From the NCBI GenBank assembly GCA_039707465.1, contig CM077644.1:196327962-196391961 (forward strand): 64,000 nt of DNA, read 5' to 3'. The translations under genes were made by a program, and so were the position numbers. The stretch is from Rhabdophis nuchalis (taxonomy: Eukaryota; Chordata; Lepidosauria; Squamata; Natricidae). This document shows positions 43,798 to 56,144 of the stretch, in pieces. The notes under the pieces were generated by a model that saw nothing but the letters and a program-made list of their open reading frames with translations, was not told the DNA's origin and did no database searches. Positions within the stretch are counted from its first letter, which is position 1; each line of letters starts with the position of its first letter.

Positions 43798-45779
43798 CTT
43801 ACTGGGATCTCGTTTGTAAGTTTTTGAAGGATTTGGAACTGTTTGGAATCTACATGCTATGTAATGATTCAAATCAAGTAAAGCATTTGAAATATACTCC
43901 TTTGTGGATTTGTGTGTGTGTGTGTGTGTGTTTGTGCGTCATTCCTGGGACAGGACATTATCCTTATCTGGGAATGTCTCATAGTTAGCAGATTTTCTTG
44001 AGTCTTGCTTTGATCTTCTTCCTCCCTACAGGAAGGATAGACATGATCCTTCATCTCTGATATTTTTCCATCACTCCAGAATTCATCAATGGCCTTCAGT
44101 CTGCTGTGGAATAGGCAATTTTTCAGCAACTCAAACCGTTAAAATCTAACTTTCTCAAAAAGTCTTAATGGCAGCTCTATTACTTTGCTAGATCTTTGAC
44201 ACATTTCAGCTTTTGATGCACCCAACATGAGAAATTCTTATTCTGTGAAAACCATAGACGACCCTAATATTTTCCTAGACCAAGCATATCAACTACATTT
44301 ACACGTCTGTTTGGGAAACTACATGACGGGACAAAGTGCTTTGCTCCTCTATTCTGGCATGTACAATAATACTTAAAGTATTATGTAGCAAGATAATACA
44401 CAATGCAAACAATAGAATATGGAATTGTGTCCTGAAATAAAAAATAATTTTATAAATTAATATGTATAATATTCACAATTACACCAGCATTTATTTTGTA
44501 CAATGACTTTTATTCTGGTAGAACTCGGGAGAATCAGAGAAAGGGATGCTACTGACTTCTCTCCTATTTTTTTCCTGCATAGACAAACAATGTATGCCAT
44601 CAACATTCAGCCTTTCTCTGCATTTGCTGAAGGAACTTTGGCTGGGCCATAGGCTATTAATTGGTCTCAGAGTTCTCCATCGTGGGGAATTATAGCTATC
44701 ACAGCTGAACACTGAGTACATAATCTCTTTTATCGCCAGCCTCTCCTAAAATTGCCATATTGCAGTCATTGTTATAGTCTTTACAACTATTACAGTCTTG
44801 TTATAAAATCTAATCACTTCCCATATTCATTTGAGTTCTTTCCTCCCTCCAGTTAGCTTTTTGACATGATTAGTCATAATTGGTATCATTCTTGTCAAGC
44901 TTCTTAATAGCAGACGGGATCAGCTATTAGATTGCTTTCATGATTGCTAGATAAAGGAAGAAGTAGTTTTTAAAATCTCAAACTTTAGGTATAGTTTATG
45001 GGGAAATGAAAAGTTTCTATTATATAATTCTTTTTAAATTGAAAACACCATCCTGTATTTTATATTAAAATATACTCAAACAGTTACATACACACAGACC
45101 CACAGCAGAAGAGACATAAAACCATTTAGAGAGATATTTTTAATCACATATTCTTGAAAAACAAGATAGTAACTTGGAGTTGACCTCAACTGCACTAGAC
45201 ATCTGATGACATAAGAACATAAATGTTCTTATGTCATCATTGGTCATAAATGGCCTCCAGTCAATGTTTACTCTCATGGCATCATTCCCATCATTCAAGC
45301 AATTCAAATTTTAAAAAGGTTTCTCATACTGGGGAAGAGCAGTTAATTTCCATGTGGGAGGAGGAGAAGGAGGAGGAGAACCAGATTACTAACTGAGAAG
45401 GCGAACAGGATTTAGTTTCCAATCCTTGCCCTTCTTCACCTTCCTATGAGAATTCTGGGGAGACTGACAAGAGTGTACGTGTTAGGAAATTGCAGATGGG
45501 GTTACAATTCTACTCACTGGGGCTTTACTGACCTAGAAAGAAACATACGAACACTTATTAAAATATGTCATAAAATTATGACAGTGTATTAGCAATTTTG
45601 AAAAAGGTTTTATTAGAGTTTATTGTACAAATGGCAATAAAGATCAGAAAGAGGAAAAGAATGCAAAAGAAAAAGAAAAAGGAAATTGACTTCTAAATGT
45701 TTTTGGTGTGGTATAATATAAATATAATTGCAACCTCAGCTTTTGCTTTACATTTCTAATAGATACAAGCCATTTCCTG
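43798..45779. other. Intergenic DNA with a (TG)n block and a palindrome
   Basis: (TG)10 at 43911-43930. TGATGACATAAGAACAT (45204-45220) is followed after AA by its exact inverse (45223-45239). No gene seen. Confidence 0.5.
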
Positions 45780-45859
45780 CCGAAACCTTAGAAAGTGTGT
45801 AGAGAAGAGCAACAAAGATAATAAGGCTGAGGGTCTGGAGGCTAAACCATATGATGAAC

Positions 45860-46060
45860 ATCCCAAAGGTGCTTTTTCAAGAGGCAACTGGACTTTCTGG
45901 TTTTTCTTTGAAGATGTTTCACTTCTCATCCTGAGGCTGAAGATGTTTCTTGTATGAGAAACAAAACATCTTCAAAGAAAAACCAGAAAATCCAGTTGCT
46001 TCTTGGTCATGGTTGCCTCATGGGACAATCATGACCTGGATGACTGAGTATCTCCAAGAC
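45860..46060. mobile_element. Fold-back element inside CR1
   Basis: Arms of about 44 bp ('caagaggcaactggactttc' near 45878-45897 and its inverse near 45985-46005, joined by 'tttttctttgaagatgttt' and its inverse) enclose a 40 bp centre. The CR1 flanks repeat imperfectly as ATATGATGAAC and ATACTATGAAC. Confidence 0.6.
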
Positions 46061-46279
46061 ATACTATGAACAGTTAAGGGAATTAAGTATGTCTAGCCTA
46101 TCAAAGAGAAGGATTGGTAGCTGTCTTCCAATACTTGGGGGGCTATCATGGAGAAGAAGGGGTTGACTTAATCTCCAAAGCACCTGAGGGCAGGACAAGA
46201 AGCAGTGAATAGAAGCTCATTAAAGAGAGACCAAACTTAGAACTGAGGAGAAATTTCCTGGCAATGAGATCAATTAGTC

Positions 46280-46504
46280 CAGTGGTAGTCAACCTGGTAC
46301 CTATTGCCCACTAGTGGATGTTCCAGCTTTCATGGTGGGTGGTAGGGGTTTCATCCGATACTGAAGCACTTTCCTTTTTTGAATTTAATTGACTTCCCTA
46401 CTTTATAAATCACCATTATTGTGGAAATGGTGGGCAGTTGAAAGTTTTTAATATTAACAGAGATACAAAAGTGGGTGGTAGGTATAAAAGATTGACTACC
46501 TCTG
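46280..46504. mobile_element. hAT-type MITE, perfect 8 bp duplication
   Basis: Starts CAGTGGTAGTCAACCTGG, ends GACTACCTCTG. AATTAGTC is repeated exactly at 46272-46279 and 46505-46512. No transposase. Confidence 0.9.
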
Positions 46505-46662
46505 AATTAGTCAACGGTTGTTTTCTAGAGTTGTAGGTGCTCCATTGCTGGAGGTTTTTAAGGACAAACTGGATAACCATTTGTCTGGGATAGTCTAAGG
46601 TCCTTGAGAAAAATTAGAAGACTTCCATGGTCTCTTCCAGCCTTATGATTCTATGATTCTAA

Positions 46663-47880
46663 AACAAAAATCTGGCCCCATTATTTTTTTGTTTTATCAC
46701 AAATCGAAGAGCATTGCTAAGAAAAGGAGGCCATTTTAGAAGTTTACAAACTATGCATGTAGATGAATCCCATCAATCCAGATTTCTATGGGCATGAAAG
46801 AGTCAATAAAACAGAAATCTGAAAGAATACATTATAATGGTTTAAAGGGGGATTTAGTGCCTAGTTCCTATCAGGGACATACTTTGAAGCAGCCAGCTGC
46901 AAAATGACAGGAACAAGTAAAGATTGAAGCCTCATCTCATTTTATGTGAGTGCAATAATTGAGACTTCGGGGAGAGGGGGCGGTTTATAAATGTAATAAA
47001 TTATTATTGTTATTATTATTAACATGGGGAGTGATACTTCCTGAAAACACCCCTATTTGCTTGGCAATGGATTGCTAAATCATAATTCCCCACAGAAAGG
47101 ATTTTAGGCTGTTTTAAAGTTTTCCCTATATATAAAAATATGAACCTAAATCAAAACGTTAGCAATAAAATACTGGCATTAGTATCTTTCCCTTTTTTCT
47201 GAGAAAGCTATTTAAACTAACTCAGCTCTTGACAGCTTATTTCCTTCTTCACTTTATTCAATTCTTGGTCTTTCCACCACAAGTCCATTGACCTTCTGGA
47301 CTCCCTTCATGGGATGCAGCCAGATGCCAAGAACACTGTTTCCAAAAGAAGACAAGAGCACAGGACTGAGAAATAAAAATTGGCATGCTGCGTTCTATCG
47401 TACTTCTGTCATTGGTATCTCAGTGGAATATGTATGATCTTGCAACCTTGCATTGCTTCATTTCAGCACGTGGTGCCCTTTTTAGGAATGACCTGCTTGA
47501 TGACCTCAACTCTATTCAATATTTTCAGCCCTCAGCCAATTTTGATTCTCACATATTTTAGGACAGAATGGCGAAGTAAGTAGGGAGAGGGATGAAAGCT
47601 AACTCTGGGATTCACAACTGAAGTAATACATACACAAAGGGACTTAAAAGGGAGCATTCTATTTAGGTTTAAAGCCAGCTAACTGTTTGGGAATATTGAT
47701 GAAAATATTGGAATATGACATTTCACTAATATAATAGTTCCTCTGCCAAGAAGTTTGATTTTTAAAAATCCTTAACGCTCCCTTTTAATGACCCTGTAGC
47801 CCCTATTTTTTGGGTAGAGTCAGGGCAACTGGATGGGGCTGAGTGTTTACTAACTGTATGCGTTTCTTAATGCCTAGGTG
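46663..47880. other. Intergenic DNA with an L2 tail
   Basis: 46965-47022 ('ggggagagggggcggtttat' and an ATT-rich tail) looks like a bare L2 3' end. Otherwise nothing supported. Confidence 0.45.
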
Positions 47881-48005
47881 GAGTTTGCAGTAGATCCTTT
47901 TTCTTAGTGCACTAGGAGAGAAAAATCTGCCGCTATATAGGATTGAACTCTCAACCTTCTGAGTGGGAGGTGAATGTCTTCACCACTAGGCCACCACATT
48001 GCTCA
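47881..48005 (-). mobile_element. Possible tRNA-derived SINE head
   Basis: The minus strand reads 'gtggtggcctagtggtgaag' and 'gttgagagttcaatccta', resembling box A and box B of a tRNA-like head. I see no related copy in the window. Confidence 0.4.
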
Positions 48006-51000
48006 CCAAGTTTGGTAATCAGTATTTTTAAAAAAAAGCAAAGATATCCAGCCCCCCAGCTTTTGTTCTTTATCATCCATATTGTTTTTTATTACATTCT
48101 AATATTCCAAACCTTGAAATGTAGCAAGAGATGAACATCTTTGATGAAGATTACCTTCATTGCATAGCAATCAAGCAAACTGTACTGATAAGGGTAAAAT
48201 TTCAATGGAAGGTACATTAAAAACCATGAATGCTTTATTTTTTGGCCTTTCTATTTATCCAGTGATGATGATCTACAATATTTATACCTACAAAATGATA
48301 AAAAGATGCATTTCTCCCAAGCTTTCTATACAGTATATGCTTATATGTAGAATGACTTTTGACAACTTTTTCAGCTCTTGCATTCTGTAATTCTGACTGT
48401 ATACATATTTATATCAACAAAGAACAATTGTTCACAGATTTAAAGTAGTAACCCCAGAAAGTGTTTTTCCCCCTCATGGAATGGCTCTTGGACTGGCTTA
48501 GCTTCATGGCATTTTTACAACGTTCAAGATTAAAGTGATTCTTTTTTTATCCAGATTTCCTTCTGTGAAGTATCCCCCCCCCCCCCCATAGACAGGTTTC
48601 AACAATGATACTATAATTTCCTTTTATAACTCTGCCAATGTTTGTTCTGTGAGGGATAATGCACATGATGTATATCCACCTGGCACCCAAAATAGGTCAT
48701 GTTCCTGAAATAAAATAGAATACAAACTTTAGTGGATGCATCTGAAGATGGTCTACTTCTTTTAGGTGGAACAAACACTGTACATTGGCTGCTTTACTGA
48801 CTGTTTTAGATGTAATTTAATTTCTTGTCATATTCGACAGTCCACTGCCAGACTGTGACTCTACACAGTAATGCCCTCAGATTAGTGGCCTAGACAGTCA
48901 GGTTGGAGATTCTGAGACATAATTTATCATTCCTAATTTCCTCTGAACTGCTATCATTTTACTTTTAGTACATTTCATTAATATTTTTCCAAGACACTGC
49001 ATTTCTTGAACTTTGAAAGATTTGTTTTTGTTTAAATGTAGTTATAAGGATCTTACTTTTCCTACTAGTTTTAATCAGTGATTGTATTGTTCTGTAGAGA
49101 TTTATATAAGTATATATTTAATTCCTATAGTGCTTTCCATCTGCTTTTGCATGGTGTGACAAAACACTGCCAGGGCCAGGGCCAACTCAAACAATATGCT
49201 CCAAATGTTTACCAACCAAACTTACATAAAGATGTTCTTTGTTTTTCCAGTGATACCTGCCAAAACCCAACTAATGGACGCATCTTGAATATTGCCCTGT
49301 GAATACTGCTAGCAGTTCCACTTTTGACAGCACATAATGTTTTCTCTTAAAACACCATATCTTTAGTTATTTGGGATCCAAACACATTCTCATACTTTAA
49401 AAACAGTGCATGGAATGTACCCATTATTTTTGTTCGTTCTATGGTAAATTATTTCTCTTGTTTCCATCATGTTCAATTCAGTTTTCAGTTTTATTCTCAA
49501 AGCTATTAGAACAATCCGCATTTCGGTACCATGAAATGGTATGATGAAACTTCACTATTTCTCATTTAGAACCAATACATTCCTGTGTACTATAGGGAAA
49601 ATGTTTTTTTTTATTTCTTCCAGTGGAGAAGCAGTTGTTTTTATTCATAATGGAGAAAACTTGCAGTTTGCTATTTGCACCAGTTCCCTATACCAGACTG
49701 GGAACCAACCATGACAGATAATATAATGTGTTAATGGGAAGTAAACAAACCCATGAAACATATATTCTTATATGCTTAGCCAAGATAGCATTCTTTTGTG
49801 TAACAAAATTATATTACACATAGGTAAAATATTGCAGCTTTTCAGATGTTTCAAGACAGAACAGTTCTTTGCAAATTCAGAACTGTATGATACAATGTAC
49901 TTTTCCCTATGGATATAATTTAATAACCACACATTATGACTATTGTATTGAGTATTCAATGCATGATGTTAGATGCATAATTTACTGGATACAATTCTGG
50001 CTTAGGTTTCAGTTGACTGAAATCACGTTTAGCTATTTAGACTGATCTGAGGTTCTGAAAGAGGAATAGATTTCAATAAAGTATCTTCCAATGGGCTAAA
50101 ATAAGAAGTCTAATACTCTATATGCATTTATTTATGAGAAAGCCCTGCTGAATTCAGTGGGAAGTCCTTTGAGTAGTCATGCCAAGAAATACTGTTAGCT
50201 ATTCTTTCTTCATATTTATTTTAATTCCATCCATTTTTGAAGCTTGCAGATAAAGAAATAAAACCTGATTTGCTGAAACTAGTTTGAGCATTAAAACTCT
50301 TAAATGAAATAACTGCCTTTGGCTTTATCAAGAATTCAAGGGACTCTTGAACTGTGTTACAAAGCTAAGAAGGACCACAAATAAGAAATGACAAAACAAA
50401 TTAATCATTTTCCTTTGGCAAAGAAAATGGAATCACTGTATAAATATGCCAGCATATAGAGCTTCTGCACCATCCTTTATAGCATGCTGGTTTGTTTTCC
50501 AAAAACTAATTAATGTTTGTTCTTCTTTATACAAACTCTTTGTTCACACACACTGAATATGAAGAATATTATAAGCTTCTGATTACTTTTTCAATAGAAG
50601 CAACAATTCTGTGGAGCTACTGCAAGCTGTGCATAAAATTGCAAGCACCAAGTTAACGGGCAACTCCCAGAGCTAAAAGGATTTTTTAGTTGGAGAGGCT
50701 CCGTACCCACTTACCCACCTACACAACAGATGGCATATTATACCCTGCTCTATGAGCTCACAATGTCTCTGCTGCAGTTCTTTTTTTAATGGTACGGGCA
50801 GAATTTGTTCTGTGTGATGGTTTTCACCCTCTGTACTTTTTGTGTGTTTTGGTTTTGGTTCATACTATGCTTTTCCATATTGGTCCATATTTCCAATGAA
50901 GGGGAGACTACGCCCTGCATATTGATTCTGCATTAATATGCAGAATCATTCCCTTTCTTACTAGACAGACCAAACTGACAGTCAGGTGGCAATCATTTCT

Positions 51001-51022
51001 ATTTCAATACTTTTTCACTACA
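48006..51022. other. AT-rich intergenic DNA
   Basis: No supported gene or repeat. A poly-C run lies at 48574-48587. Confidence 0.45.
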
Positions 51023-51202
51023 CAGGCAGTCCTCAACTTACACCCACAATTGAGCACAAAATTTATGTTCCTAAGTGAGACATTTGTCATGTGATTTTAG
51101 CCCACTAGTTATTAAGTGAATCATTGCAGTTGTTAAGTTAGTAACACAGTTGTTAAATGAGTCTGCTTCCCCACTGACTTTACTTGTCAGAAGGTCGCAA
51201 AA

Positions 51203-51897
51203 CATAAGAACATAAGAGTAGCCTTGCTGGAACAGGCCACAGCCCATCCAGTCCAGCATTCTGTCTCACACAGTGGCTCACCATTTGCTTCAGGGTATTC
51301 CCAAGCAGATGTCTTCACCTGCTTATGATTCCCTGCAAATCGCATTCGGAAATATCCTGCCTATCTCTCCAACCCTGAGGGTGTCCTTAGGCATCCATAA
51401 TGATAGCCATTGATACCCTTGTTCTCCATGAACTCGTCTAATCCTTTCTTAAAGGTGTCGAGGCTGACAGTTGTCACCACTTCTTTTGGCAGGGAGTTCC
51501 ATAGACCAGTGATCCTCTGGGTGAAAAAGTACTTCCTCTTATTTGTTTGAGGTCTAGCTATCAAAAGTTTCATGGAGTGCCCCCCAGTTTTAGTGTTGTG
51601 CGATAGGGAAAACAGTTTTTCCTTTTCTACTTTGTCCACACCGTGCATGATTTTATAGACTTCAATCAGGTCACCTCTCAGGCGCCGTCGTTCTAGAGTA
51701 AAGAGGCCCAGCCGTTGCAGCCTCAGATGGTAAGGAAGGTGTTCCAACCCCCTAATCATTCTGGTTGCTCTCCTCTGCACCTTTTCCATTTCCATAATAT
51801 CCTTCTGAAGGTATGGTGACCAGAACTGTACACAATACTCCAGATGGGGCCTCACCATAGATTTATAAAGAGGCAAAATGACACTTAATGTCATTTA
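51203..51897 (-). mobile_element. CR1 LINE, 5'-truncated, inside a MITE
   Basis: Minus orientation. The 3' end carries CATAAGAACATAAG repeats at 51203-51216. No target duplication against the MITE. Confidence 0.88.
51361..51894 (-). CDS. CR1 reverse transcriptase C-terminal region, open
   Basis: 177 open codons: YKSMVRPHLEYCVQFWSPYL, MEKVQRRATRMIRGLEHLP, RRRLRGDLIEVYKIMHGVD and RITGLWNSLPKEVVTT. A different CR1 subfamily from 42928-43626, with about half of the residues shared by eye. The catalytic palm and endonuclease are absent. Confidence 0.85.
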   Translation of the reverse strand: MTLSVILPLYKSMVRPHLEYCVQFWSPYLQKDIMEMEKVQRRATRMIRGLEHLPYHLRLQRLGLFTLERRRLRGDLIEVYKIMHGVDKVEKEKLFSLSHNTKTGGHSMKLLIARPQTNKRKYFFTQRITGLWNSLPKEVVTTVSLDTFKKGLDEFMENKGINGYHYGCLRTPSGLER

Positions 51898-51959
51898 GGT
51901 GATCGCATGATCCTGGGACACTGCAGTCATAAGTATAAGTATGAGTTGAGGACTACCTG

Positions 51960-53171
51960 CAGTTTTCTTGCTCTGGTTCTTCCTAAAAGGGCAATAATTT
52001 GCATACTTTACCAATACTTCATATTACAAATACTACGTATAATGTAGGCAGCCTGCAAAATGTTATTGAATGCAATGAATAGCACTTTGTTTTCAACAGC
52101 ACAAGGTAGATCTCCAGCGAGTGATATTGTCTAAATATCAGCGTGCTGAGTAGTGCTTCCAAAGGCTACTAAAAAAGCAATGCTATTAATTTCAATATTT
52201 TAGTAAATGCAAATTTACACAATAAGCAATTTTTACTAAATCACATTTGAAGTAATATCAAAGGGTAAAGTGCATTAGAGAAATAGAGATAAATACAGAT
52301 TTTTGTTTTCCCATCTTTCATTTTGCAAAATTACAATGTTGCTTGTTGATTTAAATCTAGTATATTCAAATCTAGTCAAATGTGATTGGCTGAGTATAAT
52401 GAATAAAGTTGTGATTTATTCAGTAAATGATGATTAGGCAATCCTTGGCTGAAAATAATATGTGAATTCAGTCACTGAAATGTTTATTGATCCCACTATA
52501 AAAGGTGTTGGCTATGATGCTTATAAAAGTGGCAGGAAAAAGTGCCTGAATACTCTTATGTTTAATTAATGAGCGAGATGATACATATGTGAACCCAAAT
52601 TTGTTTATACAAGAACACATTTCATAGAATTCACACGTTTCTAATTACCTCAGTTGCCTATTTACACCATATAGCAGGTTTTAAATTGGACTGCATTGTT
52701 TTGCAACTTACTCATAAGCTGTCTTACTATGCTAAAATATCACTAGGAATTTATGAAAGGAATGAATCTTATCAAATGTATCAGTCTCTCTCCCAAACCT
52801 TTTGGAAAGTTTTGCCCATCTGTTAGTGAGAAGGTGAGATAAATTGAGAACTAATGAGAGACTGAGAAATTACACCAATGTTTTAGTTGTAAATTCTTTA
52901 TTCATTGCCTCTTTTTCATCTGGTTTCTTTTTGTCTGAGATGGTAGCTAACCAGGTAGCTAGAATAAAATGGGTATTTAATATTTAGAAGGAAAAAGGGG
53001 ATAGGAAAATTACTGCTGTGCTAAATGTTATGATATTGGATTTATATGGGCTTTTTGATGCTCTGATGATGTTACCTAGTCTGGTAATGAAATGTCTACA
53101 AGAAAATCACCAAGCTCAGGGAGCACCAAGAACGCCACAGTTCAACCCTGAGCTACAAATATTTTATTGAT
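51960..53171. other. AT-rich intergenic DNA
   Basis: No supported feature. Confidence 0.45.
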
Positions 53172-53516
53172 AAGGTAAAGATTCCCCTTGAACATATGTG
53201 CTAGTTGTTTCTGACGCTAGTTGTTTCTCATCTCTGTTTCAAAGCCAAAGGCCAGCGCTGGCCGAAGACATCTCCATGGTCATTTGGCAGGCATGACTAA
53301 ACACCGAAGGCACAAGGATCACTGTTACCTTCCCAGCAAACGTGGTTTTTATTTTTCTACTTGCATTTTTACATGCTTTTGAACTGCTAGGTTGGCAGAA
53401 GCTAGGACAAGTAATGGGAGCTCACACCATTATGTGGTGCTAGGGATTCGAACTGCTGAACTGCTGACCTTTCTGATCGACAATCTCAGTGTCTTAGCCA
53501 CTGAGTCACCGGGTCC
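53172..53516 (-). mobile_element. Sauria-type SINE, copy 3
   Basis: The minus strand starts near 'ggtgactcagtggctaagac' (box A), has 'gcagttcgaatccctagc' (box B), the body 'gggaaggtaacagtgatcc' and the tail 'caaggggaatctttacctt'. Same family as 11836 and 17769. Confidence 0.85.
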
Positions 53517-53779
53517 TTTCTATAGATATTGGATTTAAAATGCAAAAGCAAGTTGGATAGCTTTGGAAAAAGGGGTTGGAACTCCCTCCCTCTAACAATG
53601 GTGATGACATTCTCCCAACTTTGTGTTTCTGTCCATCCTTCTTCCCAAGCAGCCTTTATTTGCCTTTTAACCACAGAGGAAGCAATAGAGATTGAACCCA
53701 AAATAGAAAAAAATATCAGATGAACTTTCAGATGTGACAGGAATTAATGTGTTCTTGAATGTACCTAGTCACTATAGAC
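53517..53779. other. Intergenic DNA
   Basis: No supported feature. Confidence 0.4.
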
Positions 53780-54085
53780 CAGGGGTGTCAAACTCAAGGC
53801 CCGTGGGCAATATCTGGCCCATGTAATAGTTAGATCTGGCCCGTGGGGCTGTCCTAAGATCAGTAAAGGATCGCCCCACAGTGTTTCTGCCAGTGAAATC
53901 TGAGCTTGGGGGTGGGGGGGCTGAGCGCAGCCCTCCTGTGCTCTTTTTTCGCTGGGAAAGTGACAGGGCTACCACAGGCATCCCTGACACAAGTGACATC
54001 GAGCTGGCCATGCCCATCCTAGCCCCCGGGAGGTCAAACACAACCCTGATGGAGCTCTCAATGAAATCGAGTTTGACATGCCTGG
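53780..54085. mobile_element. hAT-type MITE
   Basis: CAGGGGTGTCAAACTCAAGG at the left and 'gagtttgacatgcctgg' at the right form imperfect inverted ends. TATAGA occurs on both flanks as a partial 8 bp duplication. The interior includes 'cccgtgggc' motifs. No transposase. Confidence 0.75.
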
Positions 54086-55691
54086 TATAGATTATGCATC
54101 AAATGAAACGGGAAAACTGATCTATACTGACCATTGGAAATTAGTAGGCACTATCTAGTCTAGTATTGGACTATACTAAATGCTGACTCTGTTTCAGTGG
54201 CTGCATGGTGCATCAGATGAGAGTATAAGTATTTCAGGGATTTTAATAAAGATTTGTACACACCAGTAGACATTCACCAAACATTTTCAGCAATGCTTGC
54301 TAATAAACTGCATTTTAATAGCTGAACAGTCCACTGATTTCACTTAAAACTTCTGTAGGTTTATCTAACCTTGTATGCCTATCTTCAAAAAGTGAATTTT
54401 CAAAGCAGAAATGGATGGCATTCTTTCATTATTTTAGTAGAGAAGAGAATGAATCAAGGCCCATTACAATTAGGTGATTCATAATCATTAGGCTAAGAAT
54501 TAATTGCCATCTCAAAATAACTACCATGAAATAAACTGATCACTATATTTAACATCCTTTTAATGTACTGTGATCCTTTCGTTTGCCAATATTTAGGCAG
54601 TGATATTGTCAGAGACTTGCTGCTTTTTGTTCTGTTTGGGAGATTCGATTGTTAGCCAAACAACAGTCATTATGATTCTTAGTTATGTTCCACAATGTTT
54701 TCTAATAAAACCCTGGACTGTATTCCCAGACTTTAGTAATTCAGTTAATTGAGGATTCTCACTGTGTACATGACAAATTAATCAAAGCCTTTCTTGCTTT
54801 GCTATTTCAACTTCTGCAGTGTGAAGCTACTGAACCTATAAGCTTAAATTAGTTGTGCAAAATATGTTATCAGTTCAATCATGTTGGAAATCTAATCAAT
54901 TCTTTTGATTTACTGCAGCAGACATAATTATAAAGAAATAATTGTAGAGAAAGAAGAAGAAGACGTTTTATAGGGAGGATGAGAAATAAGCTTATCAGAT
55001 GCACCTTACATCAGGGTTTTCTAAACCTTTTGCCATCACACTTCCCTTTCTTGCAATCTTAATCTACACACCCTCCCCTAAAATGTCCAAACACCAAAAT
55101 GAACACAAATGAACAATGGAAGCAATTCAACGACTCTGGCAAAGGTGGATTTATTGTAACCATGTAGAACTAAAAGGTTAGTCACAAGTCCCCAAGAGAG
55201 ATACACCTCTCAGTGTGTGTGGGGGGGGGGGGCTGCCTTTCATACTTTTACTGATCTTCTTGCAGCTCTTAATTAGCTGCAGCAAAACTCAAACAAATAT
55301 TCTTTCAGCTTCCTATTATGGAAAAGTTCCCATAAACTTGATTTACAGTGTCTTTGTAATTTATTTATTTAGGAAAAGCCAAGTGTAGCATATTAAAAAT
55401 AACCAGACTCCTAAAACAGGCAACAAAACAACGAGTCTTTCATGAGATTTCCGAGGGCAGGCCATTTCAGTTTTAACTAGCTTAAATAAGCAAATAAGCA
55501 AACACATGAGAATCAATCCTTTTCAGTTCTGTACATCTATTTTCTGATCTGTTCTAATGGAGATTTTTCCAATGGTATTACTGCTACTTTTGCTTTTGCT
55601 TTAGAAAAGACTGAACTTAGCAGTTTAGCACTGGATTTTATACTCCAGGAAAGAAAACACTCTGATACATTATGGGAAAAATGAGTTTAAA
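54086..55691. other. AT-rich intergenic DNA
   Basis: No gene seen. G run at about 55219-55231. Confidence 0.45.
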
Positions 55692-55940
55692 ATGTGTAAA
55701 TGCTTTTTCTTTGAGGGTACATTTCCTTCAAAACAAAGGCTATTGTATTTTGGGCATGTCATGAGAGCTTACTCATTTGAAAAGTTAATCATGCTGGGAA
55801 GGGTGAGAGGAAAAAAGGGAAGGGGGCGACCTGGTACCTCTTGGCTAAGTACTACAAAGGATGACACTGGAATGACCATGGCAGATCTGAAAGAAGAAGT
55901 ACATGATACAGGGGCATGGAGAATATTGAAGGTCTGACAT
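55692..55940 (+). mobile_element. RTE-clade LINE C-terminal fragment
   Basis: 81 codons containing LLYFGHVMRAYSFEKLIMLG, RGKKGRGRPGTSWL and ADLKEEVHDTGAWR, the basic C-terminus of RTE/BovB-like proteins. It differs from the BovB piece at 38656. Neither edge is clear. Confidence 0.7.
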
Positions 55941-56032
55941 GAGTGAATGGATGATAATGATGACATTTCTGCCAGGTCCTACATAAAACTAATTTACCTT
56001 GTTCTGTTTTATCTGTTTTTAACGTAGTAAAC

Positions 56033-56144
56033 CAGTAGTTCTCAACCTGTGGTCTGCAGACTCGGGGGGGGGGGGGCGCAATGTCATTACAGGGGAAGGG
56101 TGTCTGCAAAGGCTTGAGGAAATATTATGATTTGAGAACCACTG
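56033..56144. mobile_element. hAT-type MITE
   Basis: CAGTAGTTCTCAACCTGTGG and 'tttgagaaccactg' form inverted ends. Flanks TAGTAAAC and TATTAAAT match 6 of 8. A G run (56065-56077) expanded inside. Confidence 0.7.

Larger units (their letters stand above)
45780..46662 (+). mobile_element. Older CR1 LINE with two nested insertions
   Basis: The CR1 order is kept: 'gtgtgtagagaagagcaaca' (VQRRAT region), 'agggaattaagtatgtctag', 'aggacaagaagcagtgaat', 'gaggagaaatttcctggcaa', and the tail 'atgattctatgattct'. Insertions at 45860-46060 and 46280-46504 split it. The frame is broken by substitutions. Confidence 0.8.
51023..51959. mobile_element. MITE (family of 40751) split by a CR1
   Basis: Left part 51023-51202 starts CAGGCAGTCCTCAACTTAC and reaches 'cagaaggtcgcaaaa'. 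The right part 51898-51959 resumes with 'ggtgatcgcatgatcctggg' and ends 'gttgaggactacctg'. The junction is collinear with 40751-41116. Confidence 0.8.
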
